DNA of 64,000 nucleotides, from positions 3,596,001-3,660,000 of the forward strand of contig NZ_CP080998.1 in the NCBI RefSeq assembly GCF_019645835.1. Direction: 5' to 3'. Below, in pieces: positions 22,409 to 30,971 of this stretch; within the stretch, counting starts at the first letter, position 1, and each line of letters opens with the position of its first letter. Source of the DNA: Mycolicibacterium holsaticum DSM 44478 = JCM 12374. Its GTDB lineage: Bacteria; Actinomycetota; Actinomycetes; Mycobacteriales; Mycobacteriaceae. The notes under the pieces were generated by a model. It was not told where the DNA came from, did not search any database, and saw only the letters and a list, made by a program, of their open reading frames with translations. The position numbers and the translations under genes were made by a program.

Positions 22409-22425
22409 GCGGTGAGCAATCAGCG

Positions 22426-23163
22426 TCAGGCGACGGGCTGCTGGCGCACCGCGGTATGCAGCGGCTCGTTGACGTCGATCTTGACGCCGAGCAGCTCAGC
22501 GGTGCCGTTGATGGCGCCCATCATGATCGTGGTCATGTGCGCGATGAATGCCTCGGCGGGCATGCGGCGCGGGCTGTCGTCGTCGGCGCCCAACCACCAG
22601 TCGGTCGCCGAAGCCGCCGTCCCGAAGATCGCGAACGCCGCCAACTCGAATGCAGCCGGGTCCAGGGCCATGTCCTCGAGTTCGCTGCTGATGATGTCGG
22701 CGACGGCCAGCGTGATGTCGCGACCTTTGTTGACCGTGGTCATCGCGGCTGCGGACTGATCGGCGAACCGGCCCTGCAACAGGAACCGCACGACGTTGGG
22801 GTGCTGGTCGACCAGATCGACGTAATGCTGCACGCCGCGTCCGACGATCTCGCGCGCGGAGTCGGTCTCCACGTTGATTGACGGAATGATTGCCGCCCAC
22901 AGCATGTCCCGCATCCGTTCACCGATCTGGGCGAACATGTCGGACTTGTCGACGAAGTGGCGGTAGATCTTGGGCTTGGCCGTGCCTGCTTCCTCGGCGA
23001 TCTCCCGCACGCTCACGTTGGGCCCGAGGCGGTCGATCGCCCGGAACGCGGCATCGACGATCTCGGCCCGCACCTTCTTGCGGTGTTCGCGCCAGCGTTC
23101 GCTGCGGGCGTCCACCTTCACACCCGCTTCGCCCGCCGGGCGCGGCCTTGCCCCTCGTCGCAC
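22426..23163 (-). CDS. TetR-family regulator (Rv3050c-like)
   Basis: 245 aa. The helix-turn-helix is at about residues 40-80 (VSVREIAEEAGTAKPKIYRHF). The ligand domain includes a hydrophobic segment FELAAFAIFGTAASATDWW. The position between the monooxygenase and nrdE matches Rv3050c. GTG 23163 is the longest start; GTG 23121 would drop a basic 14-residue leader and cannot be excluded. It is divergent from a geranylgeranyl-reductase-like gene, and a spaced inverted repeat lies in the shared promoter. Likely targets are the monooxygenase downstream and/or the divergent gene. Confidence 0.9.
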   Translation of the reverse strand: MRRGARPRPAGEAGVKVDARSERWREHRKKVRAEIVDAAFRAIDRLGPNVSVREIAEEAGTAKPKIYRHFVDKSDMFAQIGERMRDMLWAAIIPSINVETDSAREIVGRGVQHYVDLVDQHPNVVRFLLQGRFADQSAAAMTTVNKGRDITLAVADIISSELEDMALDPAAFELAAFAIFGTAASATDWWLGADDDSPRRMPAEAFIAHMTTIMMGAINGTAELLGVKIDVNEPLHTAVRQQPVA

Positions 23164-23233
23164 CCGATCACTGTACCGCGCACCCGCTGACCTGCTCAGA
23201 CCCCGCCGCAGACGGCGTGGCCCGGCGTCGTCG

Positions 23234-23283
23234 CGCGATATTCCTCCGACGAGAAGGACCGCGCCGGCGCGGGTAATATCGCG
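23234..23283. promoter_or_regulatory. Spaced inverted repeat in divergent promoter
   Basis: CGCGATATT (23234-23242) and AATATCGCG (23275-23283) are exact inverted 9-bp arms with centres 41 bp apart, about four helical turns. The right arm overlaps a TAATAT (23274-23279) suited as -10 for the rightward gene. It could be an operator pair shared by the tetR and reductase promoters. Confidence 0.55.
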
Positions 23284-23310
23284 TCGACACCCGATCGACG
23301 AGACGAGATT

Positions 23311-24492
23311 ATGACGCAGCGATACGACCTGGTCATTGCCGGTGGTGGGCCCTCGGGCTCAGCCGCGGCGTGGCAGGCCGCGCAGACCGGCGCGAAGGTA
23401 GTGGTCCTGGACAAAGCCGAGTTCCCGCGCGACAAGCCGTGTGGTGACGGCCTGACCGCGCGCGCGGTCAGCTACCTGCAGAAGATGGGGTTGGCCGACG
23501 AGGTCGCCAAGTTCCACCGGGTCGACCGCGTCACGGTGTTCAGCCCCAGCCAGTGGGAGTTGTCCTTCCCCCGTCGTCCCGGCATGCCCGATCACGGCCA
23601 CACCGTCAGCCGCACCCAACTCGACACGCTGCTGCTCAAGCACGCCGAGTCCGCGGGCGCCGAGGTGCGCCAGTCCGCGGAGGTGTCCGCGCCGATCGTG
23701 GAGAACGGCCGCGTGGTCGGCGTGACGCTCAAGAGCGGCGAGAAGGTGTATGGCGACGCGGTGATCGCGGCCGACGGCGCCTACTCCCCCATCAAGCGGG
23801 CGCTGAAGATCGATTCGGAGTACAACGGCTACTCGGCGATCGCGATCCGCTCGGAGATGTATGCCAACCGGCCCGACTCCGACAGCCTGGACATCTACCT
23901 CAAGCTCGTGTTCAACGGCGACCAGCTGCCCGGTTACGGCTGGGTGTTCCCGATGGGCAGCGGCCGGTTCAACATCGGGCTGGGTTATGTCAACAGCTAC
24001 AAGAACTGGCAGTCCATCAACGCCACCCAGTTCCTCGGCGAGTTCCTGCGCACGCTGCCGCCGGAGTGGGAGCTGCCGCCGATCGAGGAGCTGAAGAAGA
24101 ACAAAAGCGTGCGCGCGTGGCGGCTGCCGATGGGCTTCACTGCCTGGCCGCCGTGGCGCCCGGGTGTGCTGTTCGCAGGCGATTCGCTGGGCGCGGGCAA
24201 GCCCGCGTCGGGGGCGGGTATCTCCAAGGCGCTCGAATCCGGTTTGGCTGCAGGCGAATGCGCAATGGCGGCGTTGACCAACGGCGGGCCCGACGACTTC
24301 ACCAACTACGCGCAGCGGATGGAGGCGGCGTGGGGCAGGGAGTACCGCCGCGGGCGCTACTTCCACAAGATGCTCGGGTATCCCAAGGTCGCCAACGCCG
24401 GCGTCAAGCTCATCGACAACGCCCAGTTCCGCGACCGGATGCTCAAGGCGCTCTACAAGAAGGCCCAAGGCCCACAACACACGGTCAAGTAG
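23311..24492 (+). CDS. Geranylgeranyl-reductase-family FAD oxidoreductase
   Basis: 393 aa. The FAD motif is VIAGGGPSGSAAAWQAA, followed by the family signature DKPCGDGLTARAV. The core GYGWVFPMGSGRFNIGLGYV matches isoprenoid reductases such as MenJ (Rv0561c), which saturates a menaquinone isoprene unit. The later FAD motif, usually a GDAAG form ending in GEG, reads GDSLGAGKPASGAG here, so substrate or FAD handling may differ from MenJ. A leaderless or weakly led ATG at 23311 follows the TAATAT box. Reduction of a polyprenyl chain is inferred from the family; the lipid is unknown. Confidence 0.85.
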   Translation: MTQRYDLVIAGGGPSGSAAAWQAAQTGAKVVVLDKAEFPRDKPCGDGLTARAVSYLQKMGLADEVAKFHRVDRVTVFSPSQWELSFPRRPGMPDHGHTVSRTQLDTLLLKHAESAGAEVRQSAEVSAPIVENGRVVGVTLKSGEKVYGDAVIAADGAYSPIKRALKIDSEYNGYSAIAIRSEMYANRPDSDSLDIYLKLVFNGDQLPGYGWVFPMGSGRFNIGLGYVNSYKNWQSINATQFLGEFLRTLPPEWELPPIEELKKNKSVRAWRLPMGFTAWPPWRPGVLFAGDSLGAGKPASGAGISKALESGLAAGECAMAALTNGGPDDFTNYAQRMEAAWGREYRRGRYFHKMLGYPKVANAGVKLIDNAQFRDRMLKALYKKAQGPQHTVK

Positions 24493-24531
24493 CGCCTCGA
24501 CGTGTCACCGGGCGCGCGTAACGTGCTCGGC

Positions 24532-24969
24532 GTGGAACAACGAATCAGCTTGATCACGCTCGGCGTCGACGACGTGGCGCGGGCCCGCGCCTTCTATGAA
24601 CGGGGCCTGGGCTGGACGCCCACCCAGTCAGCCGAGGGTGTGGTCTTCTACCAGTTGCCCGGTGTCGCGCTTGCCCTGTTCGGCCGCGACGACCTTGCCG
24701 AAGACGCCCGTCATCGCATCGACGGCCGGTTCAGCGGCATCACGATCGCGATCAACCAGCGCACCGAGGCCGACGTCGACGCGGTGCTCGCCCAGGCGCA
24801 GGCCGCGGGCGCCGCCATCCTCAAACCCGCCGAAAAGGTGTTCTGGGGCGGGTATTCCGGCTATTTCGCCGACCTCGACGGCCATGTCTGGGAGGTCGCC
24901 GTCAACCCGCACTGGACGATCAACGACGACGGCACGTTGACGATCACCCCGGCCGAAGCACCAGGCTGA
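24532..24969 (+). CDS. VOC (glyoxalase/bleomycin-resistance) family protein
   Basis: 145 aa with two VOC beta-alpha-beta-beta-beta modules: SLITLGVDDVARARAFYERG at the start and GYSGYFADLDGHVWEVAVNP near the end, where Asp/His/Glu are typical metal ligands. VOC members include glyoxalases, epimerases and antibiotic-binding proteins; this one cannot be assigned. GTG 24532 is favoured because the domain starts right there; GTG 24502 would add ten residues. It follows the FAD reductase by 39 bp, probably in the same transcript. Its 3' end overlaps the convergent regulator by 26 bp. Confidence 0.82.
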   Translation: MEQRISLITLGVDDVARARAFYERGLGWTPTQSAEGVVFYQLPGVALALFGRDDLAEDARHRIDGRFSGITIAINQRTEADVDAVLAQAQAAGAAILKPAEKVFWGGYSGYFADLDGHVWEVAVNPHWTINDDGTLTITPAEAPG

Positions 24970-25615
24970 TCTCGCAGGAACCCGCGTGAGGATCCGGGGT
25001 GACCGACGCGTGGTAACGCTTACCGATCACCTCGGCGTTGCGCTCGATGACCTCCTGGATCAGGCCCTGTTGAATGCCGCGTACCACCTCTGGTGCGGTC
25101 GCGGCGACCTGGGCCAGCGGGCAGGTACAGATCTGCACCGTCACCTCGCCGAACGAGTTGAGCACCGAACGTACCTGAAACCCCAACTCCCCCAGCGTCG
25201 CAACCACCAGGTCGGCCACCGTCGTCTCCTCACGCCTGCGCGCCACCTGCACCCGGTGCGCCAGGTCCGCACCGATCCGTAGCGCCCGTCGTTCGCGTTC
25301 CTCGGCCGTGCCGCCGAGGTGGGCGGCGAACAGCGAGACGATGTCGGCGTAGTCGAGCTTGGGCGCCAACTCGTAGGTGAGCCGGGGCCGTCCGGCGCGG
25401 CCGGCTTTGATCCCGCCGCCGCGCCGGATCACCCCCTGGGCTTCCAGCGCGGTCAGGTGAAACCGCGCCGTGGTGACGTGAATGCACAGTTCGTCGGCGA
25501 CGTGGCGGGCATCGACGGGCCCGTCCGCAGTCCGCAGCAGGCCCAGAACCCGCTGACGCTGCTGACCGGCCGGCCGCTGCGACGGCGCACCGACTCGGTG
25601 GTGCTGCACTGACAT
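24944..25615 (-). CDS. ArsR/SufR-like HTH regulator with C-terminal cysteines
   Basis: 223 aa. A winged helix lies at about 18-85 (PVDARHVADELCIHVTTARF, then HLTALEAQGVIRR, then GRAGRPRLTYELAP), as in the COG2345 group that includes SufR. The C-terminal half has C-x-C in QICTCPLAQ and a further cysteine in HAGSCEISLVL, so an Fe-S or metal cluster is possible; three ligands would be visible. ATG 25615 begins MSVQHHRV. It is convergent with the VOC gene (26-bp overlap). It starts just downstream of the methyltransferase end, on the same strand, but probably has its own promoter. Confidence 0.78.
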   Translation of the reverse strand: MSVQHHRVGAPSQRPAGQQRQRVLGLLRTADGPVDARHVADELCIHVTTARFHLTALEAQGVIRRGGGIKAGRAGRPRLTYELAPKLDYADIVSLFAAHLGGTAEERERRALRIGADLAHRVQVARRREETTVADLVVATLGELGFQVRSVLNSFGEVTVQICTCPLAQVAATAPEVVRGIQQGLIQEVIERNAEVIGKRYHASVTPDPHAGSCEISLVLRPG

Positions 25616-25627
25616 CCCTTCAGTGTG

Positions 25628-26431
25628 TCACTGCGAGGGCACGACACCGACGGCCGCGACGGCGGTCAGCGAACGCCGGTAACGGTGGAAGGTACGACGC
25701 ATGCCGACGACGCGGCGCCGGGCGGCAGGGCGACGGATCAGGTTGCCGACGATCCGCAGCGCTCCGCCCAGTCCTTCGTCGGCCAGCACCCGCGCCGGGT
25801 TCAGCAGCGCCATCGGGGCGTAGTCGATGGTGACGTCGGTGAAGCCGACCTCGGTGAGCAGTTGCGCCCACTCGGCCGCGGTGAGCGGGCGGGCGTTGAC
25901 CTTGATCGAGCGCGCCAGGTCCTTGCGGATGTCGTCCTTGGTCTCCTGCGGGATCGTGTCGGGTTTGAGCCCCAGTTCGTGGATCGCGTACCGGCCGCCC
26001 GGGCGCAGGACGCGGAAGGCCTCGGCGGCGATCGCCCGCTTGGCCTTGTCGCTCTGCATGGTCAGCATCGCCTCCCCGATCACGACATCGGCGCTGTCGG
26101 TTGGCAACCCGGTCTCGGACGCGTCGGCGACCACGACGGTTCCGGCGACCGGTTCAACGATAGCCCGCACGGCCTCGGTCGCCGGGGCGGTGTCGTCGAC
26201 GCCGACGTACGAGCGCGGCGCGAGGGCGACGATGTCGCGCGCGGTGCGGCCCAGCCCCGGACCGAGCTCGACGACGTCGGCGCCGCCGACGCGCGCTGCG
26301 GCCAGCAGCCGGGTGGTCAACTGCAGGCCGCCGGGACGCAACACCCGCTTGCCCAGACGAGCCAGCAGCCAGTGGCCCGGCAGGTCGGCGTCTGAGCGCT
26401 CGGCGAGCGGAAGGCTCTGTCGTGTGGTCAT
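25628..26431 (-). CDS. Class I SAM-dependent methyltransferase
   Basis: 267 aa. SAM motif I is VVELGPGLGRTARDI, motif II VVVADASETGLP, and the post-motif region is FRVLRPGGRYAIHELGL, as in small-molecule (UbiE/Methyltransf_11) methyltransferases. Its ATG (26431) overlaps the permease stop as ATGA, so it is the fourth gene of a coupled operon: secreted protein, ABC ATPase, permease, methyltransferase. That arrangement suggests the methyl acceptor is the transported compound or a precursor of it; that is inference. Confidence 0.85.
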   Translation of the reverse strand: MTTRQSLPLAERSDADLPGHWLLARLGKRVLRPGGLQLTTRLLAAARVGGADVVELGPGLGRTARDIVALAPRSYVGVDDTAPATEAVRAIVEPVAGTVVVADASETGLPTDSADVVIGEAMLTMQSDKAKRAIAAEAFRVLRPGGRYAIHELGLKPDTIPQETKDDIRKDLARSIKVNARPLTAAEWAQLLTEVGFTDVTIDYAPMALLNPARVLADEGLGGALRIVGNLIRRPAARRRVVGMRRTFHRYRRSLTAVAAVGVVPSQ

Positions 26432-27213
26432 TTCCGTATTGTCCTTTCGACGGCGGCGATCGTGAAGATCGTCGTGAACAGAGCGCATGCGTAGAGCAGC
26501 GCGATATTTTGACTCCATGGTGGGATGAGGACGCTGTCTTGTCCCGTCGCGTACACCGCGTTGAGCAGCGGCATGAAGCGTTGCAGCGACGCCCCACTGG
26601 GCAGGTATCCGGCCGCGGATTCGACGGCGTAGGCCCACAGCAGGATGGCGCCCACCGCGCCGATCGGTGAGCGGATGAGCGCACCGACGCCGACCCCGGC
26701 GCCGGCCGCGAAGAAGGCGAGCAGCGGCACGGTCCACAGCAGTCGCAGGCCGACCGGATCCGTCAGCGACACCGTGCCGTACACTAGCGGTGAGATGACC
26801 GGAAGCAAAAGCAGCACCACGACGAGGGTGGCCGCTGCGACCGCCGCGGCCACCGCACCGTAGAACAGCCAGCGGCCGGCCAGCACCGGCCAGGCTCGGC
26901 GTATCGCGAGCCGAACGTATTGTCCTGCACGATAACGGGTTTCGCTGGCCTGACCGTCGGCACCGGCGACGGCGCCGAAGACGACGGTGATGATGATCAC
27001 CCAGTAGGCGGCGTTGGACGTTGACACGCCCAGCACCGAGATCTGCCCGGGGATGCGGGCGAAGGACTCGGCGACGGCCGCGATGCCGAAGGTGATCACC
27101 ATCGGTATCGCCGCGGCCGCCGGCATCACGACGGTCCACAGCCGGCTGCGGCCCCCAGTGCGGATGTACTCCGCCCGCAGGCTGCGCCCGACGTACGTGG
27201 GCGCGGTGCTCAT
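26428..27213 (-). CDS. ABC transporter permease
   Basis: 261 aa with about six hydrophobic helices, e.g. YWVIIITVVFGAVAG, AAVAAATLVVVLLLLPVISP and GLRLLWTVPLLAFFAAGAGV. The layout is that of ABC-2/Nat-type export permeases, which have no fused ATPase. ATG 27213 overlaps the ATPase stop (ATGA). An in-frame codon at 27243 lies inside the ATPase and is less likely. Together with the ATPase it would form a small exporter at the inner membrane. The cargo is unknown. Confidence 0.82.
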   Translation of the reverse strand: MSTAPTYVGRSLRAEYIRTGGRSRLWTVVMPAAAAIPMVITFGIAAVAESFARIPGQISVLGVSTSNAAYWVIIITVVFGAVAGADGQASETRYRAGQYVRLAIRRAWPVLAGRWLFYGAVAAAVAAATLVVVLLLLPVISPLVYGTVSLTDPVGLRLLWTVPLLAFFAAGAGVGVGALIRSPIGAVGAILLWAYAVESAAGYLPSGASLQRFMPLLNAVYATGQDSVLIPPWSQNIALLYACALFTTIFTIAAVERTIRK

Positions 27214-27902
27214 GCGCACTCCAGCAGGGTCGTCTCCAGCCATTCCCGGGTGTCGGCGCCGGTGGGAGCCAGCTGGTGCAGCTCCCCCACCGCCCGCAGG
27301 CGGCCGTCGACGAGCAACACGATCCGGTCGGCGGTCAGCGCCACCTCACCGAGCAGGTGCGTGGCGACCACCACGGTGCAGCCCGCGTCGGCGAGTCGGC
27401 GCAGCAGCGTGCGGAACCAGACGATGCCGGGCACGTCGAGGCCGTTGAGGGGTTCGTCGAACAACAACGCCCGCGGTTGGCCGATCAGCGCGGAGCCGAT
27501 CGCCAGCCGTTGGCGCGCCCCCAGCGACAGGCTGCCGATGCGCTCGCGGCGGTGATCCTTCAGGCCCACGTCGACCAGCACCTCCTCGACGTGCGCGTGC
27601 TCGCCCCCGAACAACGCAGCCAGCCAGGACAGATGCCGCAGGACGGAGTGGCGTGGGTCCATGGCCTCGGGGCCGAGGTGGACACCGAGCAGCCGCGGGT
27701 CATCGCGCTGGGGTTGACCGCACACCGTGACGGTGCCATCGTCGGGCCGGTCCAGCCCGGCGATGAGGCGCAGCAGCGTGGTCTTGCCCGCACCGTTGAG
27801 GCCGAGCAGCGCGGTCACGCTACCTTCGGGGAAGTCCACTGTGACATCGTCGATGGCGCGGCGGTCACCGAAAGCCCTTGTCAAACCCCGAGTTTGGATC
27901 AT
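27210..27902 (-). CDS. ABC transporter ATP-binding protein
   Basis: 230 aa, a complete nucleotide-binding domain: Walker A GLNGAGKTTLL, signature LSLGARQRLA (a variant of LSGGQ), Walker B ALLFDEPLNGLD and switch His in VVATHLLGE. It belongs to the ABC-2-type exporter ATPases (CcmA/NatA like). It begins 7 bp after the secreted protein stop and overlaps the permease start, so it is the second gene of the four-gene operon controlled from about 28.4 kb. Confidence 0.9.
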   Translation of the reverse strand: MIQTRGLTRAFGDRRAIDDVTVDFPEGSVTALLGLNGAGKTTLLRLIAGLDRPDDGTVTVCGQPQRDDPRLLGVHLGPEAMDPRHSVLRHLSWLAALFGGEHAHVEEVLVDVGLKDHRRERIGSLSLGARQRLAIGSALIGQPRALLFDEPLNGLDVPGIVWFRTLLRRLADAGCTVVVATHLLGEVALTADRIVLLVDGRLRAVGELHQLAPTGADTREWLETTLLECA

Positions 27903-27909
27903 CGGTGGA

Positions 27910-28383
27910 TCACTGAAAGTTGCACGGAATCGGAAGGCCCAACGTCTTGATGCCGTTGCACAGGGACTTGCTCGCCAGCTTCCACCGGCCGTCGATGCGC
28001 CGCCATTCGGCGGTCACCTGGACCGTCGGGGCGCCCTGCCGGTTGGCGTTGATGACGGCGGTGTGACGGTCGGCCTCGTGTGTCTCCGGGCCGGTCACCA
28101 CGCTCGATCCGCGCGGCGGGCGAAAGAAGCCGATGCGGTAGACCATCTTGGGCACCACCACGGCGCGGTCACCGCCCTCGAGTTGGGCGGCCTTCACCCA
28201 GTCCGGCGCCGGGGTGGCCACCAGCAGCCGGATCTGCGCGTCGAGTTCGGACAGCGACGGCACCTCGGAACTGATCGCAAAATCCTGGTCGAACCCAGGT
28301 TGAGCGTGCGCGACGGGCGCCACCGCTGCCAGGACCGTCACGGCGGCGATCGCCGTCGCCGCTGCGATGCGCAGAACGTTCAA
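27910..28383 (-). CDS. Secreted Mtb12/CFP2-like small protein
   Basis: 157 aa. A Sec signal peptide (hydrophobic core AAATAIAAVTVLAAVAPVAH) is cleaved probably after AHA, near residue 27. The mature domain resembles the low-molecular-weight antigen Mtb12/CFP2 (Rv2376c) family: a helix with LSELDAQIRLLVATP, an LEGG turn, a beta core, and a W-containing motif RRIDGRWKLASKSLC. The two cysteines near the C terminus could form a disulphide. It starts with TTG 28383, the first gene of the operon with the ABC exporter and methyltransferase. A candidate IdeR box lies 59 bp upstream. Confidence 0.72.
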   Translation of the reverse strand: MNVLRIAAATAIAAVTVLAAVAPVAHAQPGFDQDFAISSEVPSLSELDAQIRLLVATPAPDWVKAAQLEGGDRAVVVPKMVYRIGFFRPPRGSSVVTGPETHEADRHTAVINANRQGAPTVQVTAEWRRIDGRWKLASKSLCNGIKTLGLPIPCNFQ

Positions 28384-28420
28384 TCGACCGGCTTTCTATT
28401 TAGAGGAAATCTTTGCGGCT

Positions 28421-28460
28421 AATGTAAGGCGCGCGGTTCGATTAGGCAAGGCTTACCTCT
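28421..28460 (-). promoter_or_regulatory. Promoter with candidate IdeR iron box
   Basis: TTAGGCAAGGCTTACCTCT (28442-28460) matches the mycobacterial iron-box consensus TTAGGTTAGGCTAACCTAA at about 14 of 19 positions. On the minus strand TTGCCT (28444-28449) and TACATT (28421-28426), 17 bp apart, form a plausible -35/-10 pair reading into the 27910-28383 gene. The box covers the -35, as expected for repression by IdeR with iron. Confidence 0.65.
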
Positions 28461-28553
28461 TGAGGAGGCTGCGGGCAGTTCGGCGGATTCTTCAGGCGTT
28501 CGCGGCGCGCTGACGCGACACTTACCGGAAGAACCGGACGGGGGGAGGTCGCA

Positions 28554-30950
28554 TTGCGCAGCACGGTCGGTGTCGCCGCTGTTCGTACCGCGTCGGTGAT
28601 CGCGCTGCTCATGCTCGGCTACCTCGGGGCTTTGGCGTTGGTCCCGCAGCTCAGAGACCGCGCACCGGTGCCGGTGCAGTGGTTCGGGAGCCCCGGGTCT
28701 GCCCGGACGATCGCGATCGTGGTGGCGGTTCTGGTGTTGCTCGGTGCGCTCCTCGTCCGTTCGCAGGGGGTGCGGCGCCCGGGGGCTCCCGTGGGGATCG
28801 TGGCCGGACTGGCGCTGATCAGCGCCGTGCTCGGGCTGGCGTCCTACTGGGACTGCCACGACGACGAGCATCCGCGCTTCTTTCGGCCCCTGATGTTCAC
28901 CGCATCGGTGGTCAAGGGCGGCACGGGCGATCAATCGCTGGGTGGCCAGACATGCCCGTCGCCTACCCCGGTGGCGCTGGAGATCGCGCGGCTCTCGGCG
29001 CTGGCAGCCATCTTCCTGAGTGTCGTCGGCGTGGCGGCAGCGCTGTTCAGGTCGCGATCCGACCGGCTGCGCGGGTATTTCGCCCGGTCGGTCACCGCGG
29101 TGGTGGACGTCGACGATGACACGCTGAGCATGGTCAGCGCGATCGCCCGGACGGTGGACAGGCGCAGCACGCTGGTGCTGATCACCAGCAGCCTCGACCA
29201 TCCCTGTGTGCCCGAGGCGCGCAACCACGGCGCACGGGTCATTGCGGTGGACTTCGACCGGCCGAACACCCTGCGGGCGTTGCCCGTGTGGCGCAAGCTC
29301 GACCGGCTGTACCTGCTCTCGGCAGACCCGTCGAGTAATCTGTTGCGGCTGAAGACCATCGCGGATCGGCTGGCTGAGGTCAGCCGAAAACAGCGTCTGC
29401 CGTTGATCGTTCGCATCGATGACCCGTGGCAGGCCGAGTCCTGGCGGGCAATGCATTTCGGTGGCTCTGACACCCGGTGGGCCGCCGATGCCGTCGGCAA
29501 GTACGAGGTAACCGCTCGTCGGCTGCTGGACCGGATCATCTCGACCGACGGCGCGGGGCGGATCTTGATCAACGGTACCTCTCCGCTCACGCTGGCGTTG
29601 TGCTCGAACATGGCGCAGCGCCAGTTGGAGCGAGACTATTACGCCGCCCAGGACGACAAGCCGTTGCCCCGCCTGGTCCTCATCGCTGACAACGCCGAGG
29701 AATACCAGCAGGATTTCGCGCTGTCGCGGCGACGGTTGGGCTTGTCGGCACGCAGTATGCGGGTCGAGGCGGTGGCCGAGACCGCATCGGTGCCGCTGCT
29801 GGCGTCGTTGCTCGCCGACGACGACGTGGACGGCACCGCAGTGGTTTTCGTGGACCGGGACAGCTCCACCGCCTCGTCGGTCGACTCGACGACCGGCACC
29901 CGGTTGGCCGCCCGGTTTCCCACCACACCGATCTATGCGTGGGACGCGACCGCCCGGGTCACCGAAGACCGGCTTTCGTTGGTCGGCAAGTTACGGACCT
30001 ACCGCCTGAGCATGGATCTGCCGGAAGGTCAGGCACAAGACGCCTGGGAACGCGCCGCTCGGCTGATCCACGACCGCTACGCCGCCGAGGCCGGCCATCA
30101 CAACGCCGCCAGCCGTCCGTGGGCCGAGCTCGACGAGTTCTATCGCGGATCCAATCGCCGTCAGGTCCGCAATGCCCTGTGGATGGTCGAGAAGATCGGC
30201 GGTCACACGTGGAACGCAGGGAACGCCACGGCCGATGACATGGAAACGCCCAACCTTCGCGGGTTACCACCACTTGAGCAGCTGCGGCTGTTGGAGTTTG
30301 AGCGCGACAAGGCGATCGCGATGGCTCGCGCCGAACACGAGGACTGGTGCCGCTTCTACCGTGCCGCGGGCTGGCGCTACGGCCCGCAGCGTGACGATGC
30401 CCACAAAATCCACGACAAACTGGTGGATTGGGCGAGCATCGAAGCGGACCCGGACCTGATGAAGGCGGCGCTCGGCAGCCTCGCGGCCACCCTGTCGAGG
30501 CTTCGGGAGCTGGGTTATCGGTCCCGTCCGGCCCGAAACCAACATGTGTGGCGGCGTTTTCGCCGCACGGGTCACGTCGTGGCCGAACAGCGCGATACCG
30601 CGTGGACCTGGACGACGGGTTCCGGCGAAACCATGCGGGCCGAGGCGGGCGATTGGGCCGTGTGCGACGTCGACGGTGGCGATTGGTGGTCGGTGCGTGA
30701 CGACATCTTCCGCGACACCTATCAGCACATCGAGGGCAACCGTTGGCAGCGCCGCGGCATGGTACGGGCGAGGCCTGCCGAGGCCGGCGAAACGGTCGAC
30801 ACTCTCGAGGGGTCTGCCCGCGCCGCGGACGGTGACTGGGTGGTGCGGGGCGAGCGGGGCGAACAGTGGGTGGTGCCCGGCGAGCAGTTCACCAGGCGAT
30901 ATGACGGACCCCTCACCGAATCACAAGTCGGCGTGGAATTCTCGATCTGA
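28554..30950 (+). CDS. Membrane protein with TrkA_N-like and RyR domains
   Basis: 798 aa. Four hydrophobic helices (about 11-31, 51-68, 78-98, 146-165) are followed by a cytosolic part. Two Rossmann-like segments follow, about 178-300 (TAVVDVDDDTLSMVSAIART) and 334-470 (GRILINGTSPLTLALCSNMA), resembling TrkA_N ligand-binding modules. An RyR repeat lies at about 575-630 (AEHEDWCRFYRAAGWRYG, then HDKLVDW). Near the C terminus two PGDYG-like units read AGDWAVCDVDGGDWWSV and DGDWVVRGERGEQWVV. TTG 28554 follows GGGAGG at 5 bp. RyR modules in bacteria are linked by comparative genomics to nucleotide-signal systems. The function is unknown; it may sense a nucleotide ligand. Confidence 0.8.
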   Translation: MRSTVGVAAVRTASVIALLMLGYLGALALVPQLRDRAPVPVQWFGSPGSARTIAIVVAVLVLLGALLVRSQGVRRPGAPVGIVAGLALISAVLGLASYWDCHDDEHPRFFRPLMFTASVVKGGTGDQSLGGQTCPSPTPVALEIARLSALAAIFLSVVGVAAALFRSRSDRLRGYFARSVTAVVDVDDDTLSMVSAIARTVDRRSTLVLITSSLDHPCVPEARNHGARVIAVDFDRPNTLRALPVWRKLDRLYLLSADPSSNLLRLKTIADRLAEVSRKQRLPLIVRIDDPWQAESWRAMHFGGSDTRWAADAVGKYEVTARRLLDRIISTDGAGRILINGTSPLTLALCSNMAQRQLERDYYAAQDDKPLPRLVLIADNAEEYQQDFALSRRRLGLSARSMRVEAVAETASVPLLASLLADDDVDGTAVVFVDRDSSTASSVDSTTGTRLAARFPTTPIYAWDATARVTEDRLSLVGKLRTYRLSMDLPEGQAQDAWERAARLIHDRYAAEAGHHNAASRPWAELDEFYRGSNRRQVRNALWMVEKIGGHTWNAGNATADDMETPNLRGLPPLEQLRLLEFERDKAIAMARAEHEDWCRFYRAAGWRYGPQRDDAHKIHDKLVDWASIEADPDLMKAALGSLAATLSRLRELGYRSRPARNQHVWRRFRRTGHVVAEQRDTAWTWTTGSGETMRAEAGDWAVCDVDGGDWWSVRDDIFRDTYQHIEGNRWQRRGMVRARPAEAGETVDTLEGSARAADGDWVVRGERGEQWVVPGEQFTRRYDGPLTESQVGVEFSI

Positions 30951-30971
30951 AGACCGACCGAAGGACCGCAC

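Noticed and set aside
28554..28660. The iron box serving the rightward RyR gene instead
   Set aside because: No good -10 follows on the plus strand at the right distance, whereas the minus strand has a 17-bp spaced promoter; dual control is not excluded.
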